A stretch of DNA of 64,000 bases from Arthrobacter sp. UM1 (GTDB lineage: Bacteria > Actinomycetota > Actinomycetes > Actinomycetales > Micrococcaceae). The stretch spans positions 620,001 through 684,000 of the forward strand of contig NZ_JACWAB010000001.1 of assembly GCF_020483305.1 (NCBI RefSeq), written 5' to 3'. Positions 1 to 8,098 of this stretch are shown here, in pieces (within the stretch, counting starts at the first letter, position 1; every line of letters starts with the position of its first letter). The position numbers and the translations under genes were made by a program. Below the pieces are notes generated by a model that was not told the origin of the DNA, ran no database searches, and saw only the letters and a program-made list of their open reading frames with translations.

Positions 1-346
1 CCTCGCCGCCGCCTGGGCGGTCGACCTTCCTCTCGAACTCGGTGATGCGCTGTCCCTGGCGGTCGATCAGCATCGTCTGGTCCACCACGATGTCGAACCG
101 CGGAACGGAGTGGGCCAGCACCTTGCCGTTGGCGTCCTGGATCTCGCCGCGCGTCGCGGGGACCTTCTGGGAGAGCATGCTCTTAGCGAGCAGCTTGTCC
201 CTGTTGCCGCCCGGGTCCAGCACCTGGAGGTAGAAGAGGCGCCCGGCGATGAGCACCATGACCGCCAGGAAGACGGCCACGGTGGTGCGCATGCGCCGGC
301 GCGACGCCCGGGCGTAGGCCGCGGGAAGCTTGACTCCCCGCGCCAT
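1..346 (-). CDS. ftsI: Penicillin-binding protein FtsI, N-terminal part (cut by window edge)
   Basis: Only the first 115 codons are in the window. The protein begins MARGVKLPAAYAR, has a basic cytoplasmic stretch, one membrane anchor at about residues 23-41, then the start of the periplasmic-type dimerisation domain with the PBP motif ATRGEIQDANGKVLA (about residues 69-83). This is how class B transpeptidases of the FtsI/PBP3 type begin; the transpeptidase domain itself lies outside the window. It would cross-link septal peptidoglycan. Its ATG shares one base with the TGA stop of the ftsL-like gene (TGATG), so translation is coupled. Position after mraZ-rsmH-ftsL is the normal dcw order. Identification rests on context plus the N-terminal motif. 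Confidence 0.9.
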   Translation of the reverse strand, partial: MARGVKLPAAYARASRRRMRTTVAVFLAVMVLIAGRLFYLQVLDPGGNRDKLLAKSMLSQKVPATRGEIQDANGKVLAHSVPRFDIVVDQTMLIDRQGQRITEFERKVDRPGGGE

Positions 347-972
347 CAGTTCTTCTTGGACTGGCCGGGAGCGGACGAGGCGGGCTTCTTCTCAGCCTTC
401 TTGGGCTCCGGCGCCTTCTTCTGGCTCGGCGCGGGGACCGTGCCTCCGTTCAGGTCCCGTCCCTCCATGGAGGACTGGGACTCCTTGACGCGCTTGACCT
501 CGACGGTCGGCGCCACGGCTGCGCGCGTCTTCGGGGCGAGCGGGGCCGGGACGTCCGGCCCGATGTTCTCATTCCCGGTGGTCGGCTTCGGGTTTCCGGA
601 GATCTTTCCCGTGTTCACGTCCACCACGCCGAAGCTCGAGGAGTAGACCATTCCGAGCTTGCGCGCCTTCGCCGCGAGTGTCTGCGGGGCCTCGTTGTTT
701 TCAATGCTCTCGTTGAGAGCGCCGTTCTTGGACTCGAGATCCGCCTGCTGGGCGCGAAGCGAAACGACGCTGTACTGCTGGCGGGAAACGGAGATGTTGA
801 TCGCCAGAATCGAGGCGACGGCGACGACGACGAGCAGGACCAGCGAGACGAGGGCACCGGTGAAGCGCCGCCGCTTGAGCCCTGGAACAAGGGTCAGCCG
901 ACGCCGACGGCGCTCGGGGCGGGGAGCCGCCGGCGCGAGACTGTCGGTGACGGCGAGGGCTGCGTTGGTCAT
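346..972 (-). CDS. ftsL: FtsL-like septum protein
   Basis: A 208-residue bitopic protein. A basic N-terminus (residues 17-36, rich in Arg) precedes one transmembrane segment at about 38-60, followed by a short region with coiled-coil character (about 65-105) and a long Pro/Ala/Lys-rich tail that is probably disordered. This architecture, and the position between rsmH and ftsI, match the actinobacterial FtsL of the FtsL/FtsB/FtsQ divisome complex, which recruits and activates FtsW-FtsI at the septum. Sequence conservation in this family is low, so the call is mostly by position and topology. The Lys/Pro-rich tail of about 90 residues makes it longer than many FtsL proteins. Confidence 0.8.
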   Translation of the reverse strand: MTNAALAVTDSLAPAAPRPERRRRRLTLVPGLKRRRFTGALVSLVLLVVVAVASILAINISVSRQQYSVVSLRAQQADLESKNGALNESIENNEAPQTLAAKARKLGMVYSSSFGVVDVNTGKISGNPKPTTGNENIGPDVPAPLAPKTRAAVAPTVEVKRVKESQSSMEGRDLNGGTVPAPSQKKAPEPKKAEKKPASSAPGQSKKN

Positions 973-1054
973 CTCTGTGTGTGCTCTCTCGACTCGGGGG
1001 AAGTTTTCGCGGGAATGGTGAGCCGAATTCAGTCCGGCTCTTTGAGTCGTGTTT

Positions 1055-2044
1055 CTAGGTTCTCAGCTTGATGCGCTCGGCGGCGCGAAGACGTGCCGAC
1101 GCGGCCCGAGAATTTTCAGATATTTCCTGTGAACTCGGCTTCTCGGTTCCGCGGGTGATCCTGGCGAACTGCGGCTTGTGCTCCTCCAGCTCGACGGGAA
1201 GCCCTTTCGGCGCCGTCGAGACGGAGCGGGCCGTGATCTCCCGCTTGACGATCGCGTCCTCGAGCGAGTGGTAGCTCATGGCCGCGAACCGCCCTCCGAG
1301 CGAGATCGAGTCGAGGGCGTTGGGCACCGCCGCCTCCAGCACGGAGAGCTCACGGTTCACCTCGATGCGCAGGGCCTGGAAGGTCCGCTTGGCCGGGTGC
1401 CCGCCCGTCTTGCCGTAAGCCGCAGGGACGGCGTCCCGTATCACCTCGACGAGGTCTCCGCTGCGCTCGAACGGGCGCTTCTCCCGGCGGGCGACGACGG
1501 CGCGGACGATGCGGGGCGCGAACTTCTCCTCCCCGTACCGCCGGATGATGCGCACGAGGTCCTCGAAGCTGTAGGTGTTGGCGATCTCCGCCGCCGTGAC
1601 CGGGTCCTCCCCGTTCATGCGCATGTCCAGAGGCGCATCGAAGGAGTAGGCGAAGCCACGCTCGTGCTCGTCCAGCTGCAGAGAGGAGACCCCGAGATCC
1701 ATGAGGACGGCGTCCGCGGACTCGATGCCGAGGTCCTCGAGGACCTCCGGGATCTCGTCGTACACGGCGTGGACCAGATCCGTCCGCGCCGCGAAGGGCT
1801 GCAGCCGCCTCCCGGCGAGCTCGAGGGCCTGGGTGTCCCTGTCGATCCCGACGAGGTGCAGGTCCGGGAAGCGGGAGAGGAGGGCCTCGGAGTGGCCGCC
1901 CATGCCGAGCGTGGCGTCCACGGCCACCGGCGTCCGTCCGCCCTTCCGGGCCGCTTCGATGCCGGGCTCGAGGAGGCCGACGCAGCGCTCGAGGAGCACC
2001 GGCACGTGGCGCTCGCTCGTCGGCCGCACGGCGTCCTCTGCCAT
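1055..2044 (-). CDS. rsmH: 16S rRNA (cytosine(1402)-N(4))-methyltransferase RsmH
   Basis: A 329-residue protein beginning [18 protein letters not shown]. The SAM-binding motif [11 protein letters not shown] (about residues 43-53), GIDRD (66-70), the [11 protein letters not shown] segment and the C-terminal [13 protein letters not shown] segment are all diagnostic of RsmH/MraW. It methylates N4 of C1402 in 16S rRNA at the decoding site. The start is supported by a GAGGAG site about six bases upstream. It follows mraZ after 138 bases, the conserved dcw order; an 82-base gap separates it from the ftsL-like gene. Confidence 0.97.
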   Translation of the reverse strand: MAEDAVRPTSERHVPVLLERCVGLLEPGIEAARKGGRTPVAVDATLGMGGHSEALLSRFPDLHLVGIDRDTQALELAGRRLQPFAARTDLVHAVYDEIPEVLEDLGIESADAVLMDLGVSSLQLDEHERGFAYSFDAPLDMRMNGEDPVTAAEIANTYSFEDLVRIIRRYGEEKFAPRIVRAVVARREKRPFERSGDLVEVIRDAVPAAYGKTGGHPAKRTFQALRIEVNRELSVLEAAVPNALDSISLGGRFAAMSYHSLEDAIVKREITARSVSTAPKGLPVELEEHKPQFARITRGTEKPSSQEISENSRAASARLRAAERIKLRT

Positions 2045-2182
2045 GACCGCTCCTCGCTTTCTCTCTCCGGGTGGCCGCTCTCGCGGCCGTCGTCGTCCGC
2101 TGACTCTGATCCCCCGTCGCTGCGGGCCTGGCTCAGGGGAAGTGAGTCAGGACCGCCGCGACAAGAGATCACGGCCAGCGGT

Positions 2183-2614
2183 CTAGAGGATGCCGGGAAG
2201 GACGTCCTCGTCGGTCTCAGAGAAGGCGGTCTCCTGTGCGGCGAGGTACTCCTCCCACGCGGCAGCAGACCAGATCTCGGCTCGGGTGCCAGCGCCGATG
2301 ACGGCGATGTCCCGCTCCAGGCCCGCGTACTCCCGCAGATTCGCGGGAATGGTGATGCGGCCCTGCTTGTCCGGAGTCTCGTCCGAGGCCCCGGAGAGGA
2401 ACACGCGGATGTAGTCGCGTGCCTGCCGATTCGAGATGGGCGCCTGGCGCATCTGCTCGTGGACCCGGGCGAACTCCTCCGCCGAGAACACGTACAGGCA
2501 CCGCTCCTGCCCCCGAGTGAGGACGAGCCCGTCTGCGAGCTCCTCCCTGTACTTCGCGGGAAGGATCAGGCGGCCTTTCTCATCGAGACGCGGCGTATAG
2601 GTTCCGAGGAACAT
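2183..2614 (-). CDS. mraZ: Transcriptional regulator MraZ
   Basis: A 143-residue protein starting [19 protein letters not shown], with two SpoVT/AbrB-like DNA-binding halves (the second around [17 protein letters not shown]). MraZ forms a ring-shaped octamer that binds short direct repeats upstream of its own gene and represses the dcw cluster in bacteria where it has been studied. The frame is open upstream, but family alignment begins at MFLGTY. An AAGGAG site lies 11 bases before this ATG; a GTG two codons earlier (2618-2620) is better spaced and is a real alternative. GTGGAG/GTGGGG repeats in its upstream region (2662-2957) are the obvious binding sites. Confidence 0.96.
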   Translation of the reverse strand: MFLGTYTPRLDEKGRLILPAKYREELADGLVLTRGQERCLYVFSAEEFARVHEQMRQAPISNRQARDYIRVFLSGASDETPDKQGRITIPANLREYAGLERDIAVIGAGTRAEIWSAAAWEEYLAAQETAFSETDEDVLPGIL

Positions 2615-2661
2615 GCACACCGCCTCTCCTTGCGAACTGCCTCCTGGCACCTCCTCTGCCC

Positions 2662-2687
2662 TCCACTTTACTCCACTTGCCCCCACC
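2662..2687 (-). promoter_or_regulatory. Three MraZ-box-like repeats upstream of mraZ
   Basis: Read in the mraZ direction, GTGGGG (2687-2682), GTGGAG (2677-2672) and GTGGAG (2667-2662) are spaced exactly 10 bases apart, 48-73 bases before the mraZ ATG. MraZ proteins bind tandem GTGG/TGGGA-type hexamers with about one helical turn between them, so these are the best candidates for the autoregulatory operator. Seen directly; binding is inferred. Confidence 0.75.
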
Positions 2688-2748
2688 TTCAAGACGACGA
2701 CCCTCCGAATCGCCGAAGAAATGTGCAGAGATCCCTGAGAAATCGGGC

Positions 2749-2957
2749 GTGGAGGAAAGTGGAGGCCCGGTGGAGGACGAGGAGTCCCACGGCATCCAGA
2801 CGAGGGCGGGGCCCCCGTTTCACGCCCCCGAACCGCCTCGGACGCCCCGCCGAGGAGGGCTGTGGAGGACGGTGGGGAGGAAAGTGGGGAGGAAAGTGGG
2901 GAGGAAAGTGGAGGGCCTCGAGTCCCGGCGGTCCCGAACCGGTGGAGGAGAGTGGAG
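2749..2957 (+). repeat. Ten further GTGGAG/GTGGGG boxes in opposite orientation
   Basis: Within the 442-base gap between mraZ and the DUF3040 gene, the plus strand carries GTGG(A/G)G at 2749, 2759, 2770, then 2862, 2872, 2884, 2896, 2908, then 2942 and 2952. Spacing is 10-12 bases inside each group. The 2872-2913 part is a 12-base tandem repeat (unit GTGGGGAGGAAA). The same hexamer as the mraZ-proximal boxes but inverted, so they may extend an MraZ-DNA complex upstream. Apart from these boxes and the hairpin at 2981-3018, nothing else was recognised in this gap. Confidence 0.7.
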
Positions 2958-2980
2958 CACCCCGGTTCAGGGCTCAGACA

Positions 2981-3018
2981 GAGAGCGGGCCGCAGTCAGA
3001 CGACTGCGGCCCGCTCTC
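2981..3018 (-). terminator. Strong hairpin downstream of the DUF3040 gene
   Basis: A perfect 17-base stem, GAGAGCGGGCCGCAGTC at 2981-2997 and its complement at 3002-3018, closes a four-base loop. It lies 38 bases after the stop of the gene at 3057-3512. There is no T-run, which is usual for high-GC actinobacterial terminators. It would insulate mraZ from upstream transcription. Confidence 0.8.
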
Positions 3019-3056
3019 GCTCTGGGTCAACGCGCTCGGCCGGAGCGCGCACGGCG

Positions 3057-3512
3057 TCAGCGCTCCCGGCGCTGGTCCCACTTGTCTTCGAGGCTCTTCA
3101 TGAATCCGCTGCTCGGACGGCCGCGGCCTCCCCGGCCCTCGCGGCGCGAGCCCTCATGGCGGGTCCGGGAGCCGGCATCCTGGCGCGGGCCTGCGAACGG
3201 TCCGGAGCGGGACGCGGTCGGCTGACCGTTCCGGCGAGGACGCGCGCCCTCTCCGCGGCCGAAGACGAGGTAGAGGCTGAGGGCGAGGACGAGGAATCCC
3301 ACGGCCCCGAGAACAGGGCTCTTGACGAGCACGCCGGCGAGGACGGTTCCGAGCCCCGCCGCGCCGCCGGCGACGGCTGCGGCCCACTGCCGCGCTGTCG
3401 GCGGCTCGGGCTGCGCCGTCCCCGACATGGACGCCGAGAGATGGGGCTCCTCGCTGCTCAGCTGCTTCTCCAGCTCGGCGAGAACCTTCTGCTCGTGCTC
3501 TGAGAGTGCCAT
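3057..3512 (-). CDS. DUF3040 membrane protein
   Basis: A 151-residue protein beginning MALSEHEQKVLAELEKQL, the hallmark N-terminus of the actinobacterial DUF3040 family, followed by two hydrophobic segments at about residues 43-61 and 66-85. The C-terminal third is a highly basic Arg/Gly-rich tail (RREGRGGRGRP). Function is unknown; the family commonly sits beside mraZ in actinobacteria and is often discussed as division-linked only by position. An AAGGA site precedes the ATG. It starts eight bases after the dinB stop, so the two are probably cotranscribed, and ends before a strong hairpin. Confidence 0.85.
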   Translation of the reverse strand: MALSEHEQKVLAELEKQLSSEEPHLSASMSGTAQPEPPTARQWAAAVAGGAAGLGTVLAGVLVKSPVLGAVGFLVLALSLYLVFGRGEGARPRRNGQPTASRSGPFAGPRQDAGSRTRHEGSRREGRGGRGRPSSGFMKSLEDKWDQRRER

Positions 3513-3520
3513 CGGGGTCC

Positions 3521-4789
3521 TTACGGTCTGTCCGGTCTCGTCTGACCAGGATATCCCGCACGTCCAGCCCCCGTCTCGGCGCGCCCGCGGCCGTCCCGGC
3601 TTCCGGACGAGCGCTCGTCGTCACCGGCGCGCATGACGCCCGCAACGCGGATGGAGGACTCGCCGAACCGGTCTCGGACGGCGTCCATGGCCCCCTCCGC
3701 AGAGCGCGCCTGCTCCTCCACGTCGAACACGTCGAACTGCTGTCCGGCGTCGGCTCTCGCGAGGCGGTCCACCCGGATCGAGAGGAGGCGGATCCCCGAC
3801 TTCGCCGGGAGCTGCTCTGCGGCCACCGGCTCGGCCAGACGGAACGCGGCCTCGAAGAGGGCGCTGCTCGCATCCGTGGGGTGCTCGAGCTGCCGGGACC
3901 TCTGCACGTCCGTGAAGTCCGCCCAGCGGATCTTGACGCTGACGCCCTGACCGCTGATCCCCTGCCTCCTCAACCGCGCACCGAGGCGGTGGGCGATGTC
4001 GAGGAGCTCCGCGCGGACCTCCTCCACCGTGGTCAGGTCCTCTGCGAAGGTCCGGTCTGCGCTGACGGACTTCTCCTGCCGCCGGGGCTCCACCGGCCGC
4101 GGGTCATGCCCCCGGGCGAGCTCGCCGAGCTTGGCCCCGTTCTCGCCGAGGAGCCTCCTCAGCAGCGCGGGAGGGGCGTCGGCGACGTCTCCGATCGTCT
4201 CCATGCCGTGCCCCACGAGCCTCGACCTCGTCTTCTCCCCCACTCCCCAGAGGGCGCTCACCGGCAGGGGCCTCAGGAACTCGTCCGCGCGGTCCTCGGG
4301 GACGAAGAACAGGCCGTCCGGCTTGGACTGGGTCGAGGCCACCTTGGCCACGAACTTGCTCGAGGCCACGCCGACGCTCGCGGTCAGCCCCATCTCCTCC
4401 CGGATGCGGCGTCGGATGTCGCGGGCGATCGCCAGGGGCGAGCCGAAGATGCGCACCGATCCCGTCACGTCGAGGAACGCCTCGTCCACCGAGATCGGCT
4501 CGACCAGGGGCGTGTACGAGGAGAAGACCTCCATGACCCTCGCCGAGTACTCCCGGTAGAGCTCGTGCCGGGGCTCGACGACGACGACGCCCGGGTCCAG
4601 TGCCCGCGCCCGGGCCAGCGGCATGGCCGACCGGATCCCCTTGGCCCGCGCCTCATAGGACGCGGAGAGCACCACCGAGCGGCCGCCGTCGAACGCCACG
4701 AGGCACGAGCGCCCCGTGAGGTCCGGGCGCTCGAGAAGCTCCACCGAGAGGAAGAACGCGTCCATGTCCACGTGGAGGATCTGTCTCAC
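3521..4789 (-). CDS. dinB: DNA polymerase IV (Y-family)
   Basis: A 422-residue Y-family polymerase. The N-terminal motif ILHVDMDAFF (metal ligand D8), the steric-gate region beside it, YEARAKGIRSAM (45-56) and the catalytic ISVDEAFLDVTG (SVDE at 100-103, D102/E103) are intact, followed by a helix-hairpin-helix thumb and little-finger domain. It performs translesion synthesis past damaged bases. The start codon is GTG with GAGG about six bases upstream. The C-terminal about 40 residues are Arg/Gly-rich and no clear beta-clamp motif was identified there. Its location upstream of DUF3040 and mraZ is common in actinobacteria. Confidence 0.95.
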   Translation of the reverse strand: MRQILHVDMDAFFLSVELLERPDLTGRSCLVAFDGGRSVVLSASYEARAKGIRSAMPLARARALDPGVVVVEPRHELYREYSARVMEVFSSYTPLVEPISVDEAFLDVTGSVRIFGSPLAIARDIRRRIREEMGLTASVGVASSKFVAKVASTQSKPDGLFFVPEDRADEFLRPLPVSALWGVGEKTRSRLVGHGMETIGDVADAPPALLRRLLGENGAKLGELARGHDPRPVEPRRQEKSVSADRTFAEDLTTVEEVRAELLDIAHRLGARLRRQGISGQGVSVKIRWADFTDVQRSRQLEHPTDASSALFEAAFRLAEPVAAEQLPAKSGIRLLSIRVDRLARADAGQQFDVFDVEEQARSAEGAMDAVRDRFGESSIRVAGVMRAGDDERSSGSRDGRGRAETGAGRAGYPGQTRPDRP

Positions 4790-4856
4790 GGCCCGGCCTC
4801 CTCGCTAGAGTGGAAGGTGATCTCGACCAGAGCGCTGGTCCCGTCGAAGGATGTCC

Positions 4857-5978
4857 ATGACCGATTCTCACACGCAGCCGGATCCCGGGCTGTCCCCCGC
4901 GTTCCGAGACCGCCTCAACCGCCGTCTGGCGGAGGTCTGCCGGGATCGCGCTGACGAGGCTCGCGCCATCTCTCCCGAGGCGGCGGAGATGGTCAGCCGG
5001 ATCGGGCAGCTCGCCGAGGGCGGCAAGCGCGTGCGCGCCATGCTCGCCTTCCACGCGTTCACGGCCTGCGGGGGCAGCCCCGAGAGCGGGGAGATCCTCG
5101 AGCTCGGAGCCACGATCGAGCTCTTCCAGGCGGCCGCGCTCATCCACGACGACATCATCGACCGCTCCGACACCCGCCGGGGCCGTCCGAGCGTCCACCG
5201 CTCTCTCGAGGCCCTCCACGGAGACCGGGGCTGGGGCCTCGACGCGGCGCGGTTCGGCGAGTCGGCGGCGATCCTCACGGGAGACCTCGCGCTCGCGATG
5301 TCCGACGAGCGCTTCGCAGCCCTCGGGGCGGCTCCCGGCTCTGCACTGCGGACCCGGTTCGACCGGATGAAGTGGGAGGTCATGGCCGGGCAGTACCTCG
5401 ACATCGTGGAAGAGGTGGCGGCTGCCGCGGTGGGCCGTGAGGAGGCCGCTGACCGGGCGATGTCCGTCCTGCGCTTCAAGAGCGCGAAGTACACGTTCGA
5501 GCACCCCACAGCCCTCGGAGCCCTCCTCGCAGGGGCCGACGACGCGACGGCCGGCCGTTTCGCGGACTTCGCCCTCCCCATCGGCGAGGCGTTCCAGATC
5601 TCCGACGACGACCTCGGGGTCTTCGGGGACCCCTCTCAGACGGGCAAGCCCGCCGGCGACGACCTTCTCGAGGGGAAGCGGACCGTCCTTGTGGCCTTTG
5701 CGATGGAGGCCGCCGACGCCACACAGCGCCTCGCCCTCGAGAACGTCCTCGGCAACCGCGCCGCGTCCGAGGAGCAGATCGGCGTGGCGAGGGACATCCT
5801 GGAGAGGACCGGCGCCCGGCGTCGGGCTCTGGACCTGGCCCACCGCCTGGCCGAGTCCGGCCAGGCCCGGCTGAGCGCCCTCGCCGAGAGCGCCGAGATC
5901 GCCGGGAGCCCGCAGCGCCGTCAGGCCGTCCGGGAGCTCGAGGCTCTGGCCCAGCAGGTCGTCGAGCGCACGCACTGA
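4857..5978 (+). CDS. Polyprenyl (geranylgeranyl-type) diphosphate synthase
   Basis: A 373-residue trans-prenyltransferase. The first aspartate-rich motif HDDIIDRSDTRRGRPS (about residues 97-112) and the second, ISDDDLGVFGD (about 250), bind the Mg-pyrophosphate of the allylic substrate; the upstream GGKRVR (about 55-60) binds IPP. It condenses IPP with allylic diphosphates to make C20 or longer chains for quinones, carotenoids or lipid carriers; chain length cannot be read reliably. It sits where idsA2 (Rv2173) lies relative to pknL in M. tuberculosis. An upstream in-frame ATG at 4851 abuts AAGG directly; the ATG at 4857 has the better spacing and was chosen. Confidence 0.92.
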   Translation: MTDSHTQPDPGLSPAFRDRLNRRLAEVCRDRADEARAISPEAAEMVSRIGQLAEGGKRVRAMLAFHAFTACGGSPESGEILELGATIELFQAAALIHDDIIDRSDTRRGRPSVHRSLEALHGDRGWGLDAARFGESAAILTGDLALAMSDERFAALGAAPGSALRTRFDRMKWEVMAGQYLDIVEEVAAAAVGREEAADRAMSVLRFKSAKYTFEHPTALGALLAGADDATAGRFADFALPIGEAFQISDDDLGVFGDPSQTGKPAGDDLLEGKRTVLVAFAMEAADATQRLALENVLGNRAASEEQIGVARDILERTGARRRALDLAHRLAESGQARLSALAESAEIAGSPQRRQAVRELEALAQQVVERTH

Positions 5979-6117
5979 CGCCGCGCCCACCGTCGAGGCG
6001 CTCGCAGCCCCGAAGGCTCGCCGAGGCCCCGGCGGGAGGGCCGCTGCAGGCCGAACGCCATGGAGCCGTCCGCCGCTCGTCCGGCCGTCACCGGTTCAGC
6101 CGCCACCGGGCCGCCCG

Positions 6118-6486
6118 TCACCAGGCCAGCGTCTGGGCGCGCCGGCGCACTTCCGTCTTGCGGCCTTCGAGGAGCGCGTCCACGGGAGACCCCGGGAGGG
6201 ACTCGTCCTCGGTGAAGAGCCAGTGGAGGGCGTCTTCATCCTCATAGCCCGCGTCGCGGAGCACCGAGACCGTGCCCTTGAGACTCTCGAGCACCTTGCC
6301 GCCGCGGACGAAGGCCGCAGGGACCTGGCGCACGCCGTTCTCCCCCACGCGGGCCGCGAGGAGGGCCCCCTCGGAGACCAGGCGGTGAACCGCCGTCACG
6401 GGGACGTCGAGGCTCTCGGCCACGTCCGGAAGGGGCATCCACTCGCCGATGAGGGCGTGGAGTTCGTCTGCACTGTGTTCACTCAC
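6118..6486 (-). CDS. Rv2175c-like DNA-binding regulator (PknL partner)
   Basis: A 122-residue protein with an N-terminal winged-helix-like segment (WMPLPDVAESLDVPVTAVHRLVSEGALLA, presented in pieces at residues 13-41) and a C-terminal domain ending RKTEVRRRAQTLAW. This matches the actinobacterial Rv2175c family, whose M. tuberculosis member is a DNA-binding protein phosphorylated by PknL. pknL lies nearby at 8204. The GTG start is chosen because TAGAAT (6499-6494) lies seven bases upstream with no ribosome-binding site, which suggests a leaderless mRNA; an in-frame ATG at 6495 is the alternative. The open frame continues further upstream but does not resemble the family. 5979-6117, between convergent ends, holds nothing recognised. 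Confidence 0.85.
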   Translation of the reverse strand: MSEHSADELHALIGEWMPLPDVAESLDVPVTAVHRLVSEGALLAARVGENGVRQVPAAFVRGGKVLESLKGTVSVLRDAGYEDEDALHWLFTEDESLPGSPVDALLEGRKTEVRRRAQTLAW

Positions 6487-6676
6487 AGTCCCCATTCTAT
6501 TGAGCCTCGTGAACCTTAACCTTCCACTTCTGCTTGAGCCCTCCAAGCTCACATTCAGGTAACGTCGTGAATCGGCATCGGGGTGTCGCCTTGCGCCCGC
6601 CCTGCGCCTGTTGTACCTGGACCTTCCCCTCAGCTTCGGCCGGGGAGCGATGGTCCCCCTCTGTCCAAGGATGCTC

Positions 6677-8086
6677 ATGACTGTTACTTCCCCTGCACGA
6701 AACCGGAGCACTGCAGCCGCACAGAAGACCGGGGCCGCGCGCATCATCGCACCCGCCGCCGCTGTCCCCGCGCTCGTCGCCGTCACGTCGGTGACCTTCC
6801 TGCAGCCCGCTGCCGCTGACTCGTACACGGTCAAGAAGGGCGACTCGCTCTCCCAGATCGCGCACACCCACGGGATCTCGCTCGACAACCTGCGCTCGAT
6901 CAACCGGATCACCAACCCCAACCTCATCGTCGAGGGCCAGACGCTCCAGCTGCCCTCCCGCAAGGGCGGCTCGCAGGCCGCGGCCGCCAAGCCGGCCGCC
7001 ACCGTCACCGCCCGCACCAAGGAGTGGGTGGACTCGAAGGCCGGCTTCGGCACGTGGAAGGTCTGGGACGCCCAGAAGCGCGTCCACTACATCCAGGGCA
7101 CGGGCAAGCAGGCCAACACCTACATCTCCGTCTTCCTGGCCACGGGCAGCAAGGAGCAGGCCCGCGCCGCCGCGAAGCTCGGCACCGCCCCGGCCGCCGC
7201 CAAGGCAGCGCCGGCTCGCGCCTCGGTCCCGAACAAGGCGTACGTCAACGCAAGGGCTCCCTTCCAGACCTGGAAGGTCTGGAACGCCGCTGGCCAGTCC
7301 CAAACCTTCCAGGGAACCGGCGCCCAGGCCAACGCCTACATCAACACCTTCCTCGCCACCGGCAGCAAGGACCAGGCCCGCGCCGCCGCGGCCCGCCTCG
7401 GCTCCCTCTCCGCCCCGGCGCCCGCACAGGCTCCGGCCCGTGTCTCGGTGCCGAACAAGGCGTACGTCAACGCGAACGCCCCGTTCCAGACCTGGAAGGT
7501 CTGGAACCGCGCCGGCCAGTCCCACACCTTCCAGGGAACCGGCGCCCAGGCCAACGCCTACATCAACACCTTCCTCGCCACCGGCAGCAAGGACCAGGCC
7601 CGCGCCGCCGCGGCCCGCCTCGGCTCCCTCTCCGCCCCGGCGCAGGCGCCGGCGGGCGCCGTCCGGGCGCCGTCCGCCCCTGCGGCGAACTACTCCACGG
7701 GCAGCATCCAGAGCCTCGTGGCCCAGATCGCCCGCCAGTACGGCGTGGACCCGGCCCTCGCCCTCGCCTTCGCGGAGCAGGAGTCGAGCTTCCAGCCCAA
7801 CGCGGTCTCGAGCGTCGGCGCCCTCGGCGTCATGCAGGTCATGCCCGCCAACCAGGGGTGGGTCTCCGGCCTCGCCGGCCGGCCGCTCAACCTCTCCAAC
7901 ACGGTGGACAACATCACCGCCGGAGTGGTCATGATCAAGCACCTGCTCAACACGTCCTCCTCGCGGGACAACGCGATCGCCTCCTACTACCAGGGAGCCG
8001 GAGCCGTCCAGATGTACGGTTGGTACCAGGACACCCACCGTTACGTCGCCGGCATCAACGCCCGCTACGCGCGTTACGCGGGCTGA
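6677..8086 (+). CDS. Secreted LysM / transglycosylase-like cell-wall hydrolase with internal repeats
   Basis: A 469-residue exported protein. Residues 1-47 form a signal peptide ending in QPAAA; a LysM domain (YTVKKGDSLSQIA..., about 50-93) binds peptidoglycan. Three repeats of about 74 residues follow, each with a core like PFQTWKVWN and GTGAQANAYINTFLATGS. The C-terminus (about 345-465) is an SLT/lytic-transglycosylase fold with catalytic Glu in FAEQESSF and the GALGVMQVMP motif. It probably cleaves glycan strands at the cell surface. The start ATG has AAGGATG upstream; an earlier ATG (6671) touches AAGG. It is divergent from the Rv2175c-like gene and adjacent to pknL. Confidence 0.9.
   Translation: MTVTSPARNRSTAAAQKTGAARIIAPAAAVPALVAVTSVTFLQPAAADSYTVKKGDSLSQIAHTHGISLDNLRSINRITNPNLIVEGQTLQLPSRKGGSQAAAAKPAATVTARTKEWVDSKAGFGTWKVWDAQKRVHYIQGTGKQANTYISVFLATGSKEQARAAAKLGTAPAAAKAAPARASVPNKAYVNARAPFQTWKVWNAAGQSQTFQGTGAQANAYINTFLATGSKDQARAAAARLGSLSAPAPAQAPARVSVPNKAYVNANAPFQTWKVWNRAGQSHTFQGTGAQANAYINTFLATGSKDQARAAAARLGSLSAPAQAPAGAVRAPSAPAANYSTGSIQSLVAQIARQYGVDPALALAFAEQESSFQPNAVSSVGALGVMQVMPANQGWVSGLAGRPLNLSNTVDNITAGVVMIKHLLNTSSSRDNAIASYYQGAGAVQMYGWYQDTHRYVAGINARYARYAG
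7304..7643 (+). repeat. Near-perfect internal direct repeat (222-base period)
   Basis: About 118 bases starting at 7304 (ACCTTCCAGGGAACCGG...) recur identically from 7526, a 74-codon period inside the LysM-transglycosylase gene. Conservation at synonymous positions indicates recent duplication or gene conversion. The first, more diverged copy of the protein repeat begins near 7020. Confidence 0.9.
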
Positions 8087-8098
8087 CCCAGCGTCAGC

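Noticed and set aside
2862-2957. Short regular repeats that might suggest a CRISPR array
   Set aside because: Units are only 6-12 bases with no spacer of 30 or so bases and no cas genes; they fit MraZ boxes.
3506-4954. Long open frame opposite dinB, and similar ones opposite tyrA, scpA, pta, prpD and prfB
   Set aside because: All are antisense shadows of well-identified genes, with repetitive Arg/Pro/Ala-rich translations and no plausible start signals.
6496-6676. Possible c-di-AMP (ydaO) riboswitch before the LysM-transglycosylase gene, as found before many such genes in actinobacteria
   Set aside because: The 181-base gap lacks the conserved paired blocks I would expect and is shared with a divergent promoter. 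Not supportable by eye; a covariance-model search would decide.
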